DNA from: Clostridia bacterium
GTDB lineage: Bacteria; Bacillota; Clostridia; TANB77; CAG-508
DNA: 8,373 nucleotides
NCBI GenBank assembly: GCA_900768805.1
Contig: CAAGEF010000263.1
Span: 1-8,373, forward strand
Direction: 5' to 3'
Shown here: positions 6,266 to 8,373 of the stretch, piece after piece
Layout of the letters: each line of letters starts with the position of its first letter
How positions within the stretch are numbered: position 1 is the first letter of the stretch
Program-made: the position numbers and the translations under genes
The notes under the pieces: generated by a model
What the model saw: the letters and a program-made list of their open reading frames with translations, nothing else
Told to the model about the DNA's origin: nothing
Database searches by the model: none

Positions 6266-6941
6266 CGTCATACCCACCTTTTTTATCATCTCTAACTATA
6301 ATGCCTTTTTCTATTTTGATAACTCTTTTTTTCATTTCATCAACAATATCTTTTGCATGTGTAGCCATAACAACAGTAGTACCCCTAGCGTTTATATCAT
6401 TCAATAATTGCATAATTTCTCTAGCTGTTTCAGGATCCAAATTTCCAGTAGGCTCGTCTGCTATAATCATTGATGGATTATTAACTAAAGCTCTTGCCAA
6501 AGCAACTCTTTGTTGCTCTCCACCAGAAAGCTCATTTGGATACATTTTAGCTTTATTACTTAATCCAACTAAAGAAAGAACCATTGGAACTTGTCTTCTA
6601 ATATGTTTTGGAGTAGCTTTTACTATGTACATTGCAAATGCAACATTTTCATAAACAGTTTTATCTGGTAATAATCTAAAGTCCTGAAATACTACCCCCA
6701 TACTTCTTCTTAAATATGGAACTCTTTTAGATTTTAAAAAAGTTATATCTTTTCCATTTATTATAATATTCCCAGAAGTAGCTTCTTCCTCCTTTAGTAT
6801 CAATTTTATAAGTGTTGATTTTCCAGAACCAGATGCTCCAACTAAAAAAGCAAATTCACCTTTATCAATTGTAAAATTTGCATTATGAACAGCTTCTGTT
6901 CCTGTATTATATATTTTACTTACATTTTTAAACTCTATCAT
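6255..6941 (-). CDS. ftsE: Cell-division ABC transporter ATPase FtsE
   Basis: FtsE is the cytosolic ATPase that powers FtsX. All ABC motifs are intact: Walker A GASGSGKST (35-43), Q-loop Gln86 in FQDFRLL, signature LSGGEQQRVALARAL (138-152), Walker B MIIADEP (158-164) with Glu163, D-loop GNLD, and switch His195 in MATH. FQDFRLLPDKTVYENV (85-100) is characteristic of FtsE as opposed to LolD- or MacB-type ATPases. Length (228) is normal. The ATG at 6941 follows AAAGGA with 7-8 bases between. It is the first gene of the operon; the upstream gap of 192 bases contains a terminator for the preceding unit and a weak promoter candidate. Its tail (KGGYDGEI) is encoded over the ftsX ribosome binding site and start. 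Confidence 0.97.
   Translation of the reverse strand: MIEFKNVSKIYNTGTEAVHNANFTIDKGEFAFLVGASGSGKSTLIKLILKEEEATSGNIIINGKDITFLKSKRVPYLRRSMGVVFQDFRLLPDKTVYENVAFAMYIVKATPKHIRRQVPMVLSLVGLSNKAKMYPNELSGGEQQRVALARALVNNPSMIIADEPTGNLDPETAREIMQLLNDINARGTTVVMATHAKDIVDEMKKRVIKIEKGIIVRDDKKGGYDGEI
6274..6280 (-). promoter_or_regulatory. Ribosome binding site that decides the ftsX start
   Basis: AAGGTGG lies within the end of ftsE. It is 8 bases from the GTG at 6265, 2 bases from the ATG at 6271, and downstream of the ATG at 6289. Normal spacing therefore favours the GTG. Confidence 0.6.
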
Positions 6942-6993
6942 TTTTATATCCTTTCAAAAAGTGATTTGTTAAATTACTTTTTTTCTATATAAC

Positions 6994-7022
6994 ATATTAA
7001 CAATAATAATAAAAAAAATCAA
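6994..7022 (-). promoter_or_regulatory. Weak promoter candidate for the ftsEX operon
   Basis: Minus strand TTGATT (7022-7017), 17-base spacer, TAATAT (6999-6994). Each box matches four of six consensus bases in a very AT-rich region, so a chance match is quite possible. A promoter is needed somewhere between the terminator at 7036 and the ATG at 6941, and this is the best fit I see. Confidence 0.35.
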
Positions 7023-7035
7023 TACTAATATTTAT

Positions 7036-7083
7036 AAAAAAAGTGGCTTTTCAAAATATTATATTTTAAAATGCCACTTTTTT
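7036..7083 (-). terminator. Terminator after the 307-residue gene
   Basis: AAAAAAGTGGC on the minus strand (7083-7073) pairs with GCCACTTTTTT (7047-7037), and an A/T-rich inner helix (ATTTT/AAAAT-type) extends the stem. The RNA ends in seven U. It lies about 50 bases after the stop codon and separates this unit from ftsE. Confidence 0.85.
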
Positions 7084-7133
7084 CATACAAATTTGTGCGT
7101 CAAAAATATTTGACTTTTTCCAACAAATTTTCT

Positions 7134-8057
7134 TTAAACATATTTTCTTTTTGAAATAAGATTTTCAATATTCGAAAAGCCTTTTTTCAATACATTTTTT
7201 TTTGAATTCTGTTTCCATACTTCATTAAAGAACATCTCCTCGAATTCTTTAGGTACTACATTCCCTTTAGAGAATTTCACTGCTATGCTATTAGTACTTA
7301 ACTTGTAATCAAATGGTGTTCTTACCTGAATTTTGAAATTTTCTGCGAGTAACTTACCATTATTCAAGTTAGGTTTGTTAATCATTTCAAGCAATAAATC
7401 TTGTGGGAGATAAACAAAAACAGTATTCTTAGCTGTATCTGGTTTTAACCAAATATGAGTTCCAGGATAAACTTTAAATCTTGAAATTTCTAAACCATAC
7501 ATATCTCTAACTCTTCTTCTAATTATATTAGAAAATATCATACGTTCATCTGTTTCCAAAATTTCTTTTTTCCAAGACATCTTTTCTGGTATCAAACAAG
7601 AAAATGGACAAGAAGATACATTGCAAGCCATACAATTAGCATTTGTAGGTTTCCAACCTAAAGTTTCGCTTTTTTTTCTGCAATCTAAAATTGCAAAAAA
7701 ACGCTTTACTTTTTTAGATTCTGGTAACCCCTGCTCCTTAAAAGCCTGCCACTTAACCCCAGTAATCACATCAAAATCATCCCAATAATAACCCAATCCC
7801 CAAGTTGAAATATCACAATACTTTTTAATTGTAATCATCTCTTTAGTTAAATAATAATAATCCATCTCTGGTATTACCATTACTAAGCAACCTTTGTGAT
7901 GACTTAAAATTAAAGGATGCCGATTTTCTAAGCAGTATTTAGGAAATTTCTTACAACATTCCCCGTTATCGATATAAATCTCATCAGGTTCAATTGTAAT
8001 CCCTACATTTTCCTTAAAGTACTTACTTATTTCCCAGTTAAGTTTGCATTCTTCCAT
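7134..8057 (-). CDS. Uncharacterised 307-residue protein with a four-cysteine cluster
   Basis: I do not recognise this family. The protein has no signal peptide and no membrane segment, so it should be cytosolic. It has 11 cysteines or so, mostly in the N-terminal half (C4, C34, C35, C42, C57, C81, C126). The notable cluster is C142-x2-C145-x4-C150-x3-C154 (NCMACNVSSCPFSC), which could bind zinc or an Fe-S centre. The N-terminal part is rich in aromatics and Asp/Glu (GLGYYWDDFD at 87-96). A basic helix RRRVRDMYG (180-188) follows the cluster, and the C-terminus is lysine-rich. The ATG at 8057 has AAGGAGT 6 bases upstream. It is a single-gene unit with a near-consensus promoter and its own terminator. 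No catalytic motif is evident; a redox- or metal-responsive or nucleic-acid-related role is only a guess. Confidence 0.85.
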   Translation of the reverse strand: MEECKLNWEISKYFKENVGITIEPDEIYIDNGECCKKFPKYCLENRHPLILSHHKGCLVMVIPEMDYYYLTKEMITIKKYCDISTWGLGYYWDDFDVITGVKWQAFKEQGLPESKKVKRFFAILDCRKKSETLGWKPTNANCMACNVSSCPFSCLIPEKMSWKKEILETDERMIFSNIIRRRVRDMYGLEISRFKVYPGTHIWLKPDTAKNTVFVYLPQDLLLEMINKPNLNNGKLLAENFKIQVRTPFDYKLSTNSIAVKFSKGNVVPKEFEEMFFNEVWKQNSKKNVLKKGFSNIENLISKRKYV

Positions 8058-8152
8058 GCTATGACTCCTTTTCCAAAAAAATATTTTTACATGCTGCCAT
8101 TCTCAATTGAAAAAAGAAAAGTTTTTTCTATTTTTCTTTCGAAAACCAAAGT

Positions 8153-8182
8153 ATTATATCATCTTATTATAATTTTTGTCAA
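8153..8182 (-). promoter_or_regulatory. Near-consensus extended -10 promoter of the 307-residue gene
   Basis: Minus strand TTGACA (8182-8177), an 18-base spacer, and a perfect TATAAT (8158-8153) preceded by TGA. The start would be near 8146, giving a leader of about 90 bases that includes an A/T-only hairpin (8109-8128). The layout matches the promoter of the 122-residue gene, including a TTCGAA shortly after the -10 box. Confidence 0.85.
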
Positions 8183-8192
8183 TTTTTTATAT

Positions 8193-8373
8193 TTATCTTT
8201 TTTCATAAATTATAGTTTGTATGGGTGAATAATTATAATTTTTAGGTATTATTTTCGTTCGACATAAATTTAGCAAATAAATAAGTCCGCAGAAACTATT
8301 GAATATATACATCTTCCATTCCGGTCGGCGGACTCCATTACATAGTTTAAGAAAATCTAATCTTCTTTCACGG
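8193..8373 (-). other. Unassigned right edge; possible tail of an upstream gene
   Basis: No gene is confirmed here. One minus-strand frame stays open for 59 codons from 8372 to a TAA at 8195-8193; its translation includes LDFLKLCNGVRRPEWKM and CGLIYLLNLCRT, which I cannot place. In another minus frame a gene could end with a TAG at 8359-8357. A plus-strand frame is also open from about 8281 to the edge but lacks a start. The stretch 8284-8334 is richer in G/C than its surroundings. It may be the end of a gene, an untranslated structured element, or a remnant of a repeat. Confidence 0.3.
8284..8334. repeat. Long-loop inverted repeat, GC-rich arms
   Basis: AGTCCGC at 8284-8290 and GCGGACT at 8328-8334 are exact inverted copies 37 bases apart. 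The arms are strikingly G/C-rich for this region, and the minus-strand RNA continues with TTATTTATTTG after the second arm. It could be an imperfect terminator of a gene beyond the edge or the closing stem of a structured RNA. Confidence 0.5.

Noticed and set aside
6301..6654. A plus-strand open frame opposite ftsE
   Set aside because: The minus strand encodes intact ABC ATPase motifs over the same bases; the plus frame has no recognisable features.
8258..8264. TGTCGAA on the minus strand, identical to a Spo0A box core
   Set aside because: A single 7-base match about 76 bases upstream of the -35 box is weak and could be chance; no second box is seen nearby.
1..8373. CRISPR array, insertion sequence or prophage genes
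   Set aside because: No regularly spaced repeats, transposase, integrase or phage structural proteins are visible; apart from two orphans the genes are ordinary chromosomal functions.

Overview
The window is AT-rich DNA from a low-GC Gram-positive bacterium, most likely a member of the class Clostridia. The evidence is A/T-biased codon use, strong GGAGG-type ribosome binding sites, a tRNA-sensing T-box leader ahead of a synthetase gene, and an ftsE-ftsX-M23 peptidase-S41 peptidase gene string of the kind known from Clostridia. All convincing genes lie on the minus strand, so transcription runs from high to low coordinates. I see no CRISPR array, tRNA, rRNA or intact insertion sequence.

From right to left: positions 8193-8373 at the right edge hold no confirmed gene, but contain a GC-richer inverted repeat and an unexplained open frame. 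A near-consensus extended -10 promoter (8153-8182) then drives an unrecognised 307-residue cytosolic protein (7134-8057) with a tight four-cysteine cluster. That unit ends at a strong terminator (7036-7083).

The core of the window (6941 down to 1475) is a five-gene cell-envelope operon. FtsE (ATPase) and FtsX (membrane subunit) form the divisome-type ABC complex that drives peptidoglycan hydrolases outside the cell. Two tandem, related secreted proteins follow, each with an N-terminal coiled coil and a C-terminal M23 endopeptidase domain; they are the natural candidates for the hydrolases FtsEX controls. The last gene encodes a membrane-anchored PDZ/S41 C-terminal processing protease with a complete Ser-Lys-Gln triad. 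It could mature or turn over the secreted hydrolases, although that link is inferred from position. The operon ends at a 14-bp-stem terminator (1439-1470).

A separate unit follows: a TTGACA/TACAAT extended -10 promoter with two symmetric repeats at its start site, a 122-residue protein of unknown function (943-1311), and a hairpin. The left end carries the valS promoter, a valine T-box leader with candidate specifier codon GUA and an overlapping antiterminator/terminator, and the first 189 codons of valyl-tRNA synthetase, cut by the window edge.

The least explained parts are the two orphan proteins, which share a promoter layout, and the structured right edge.
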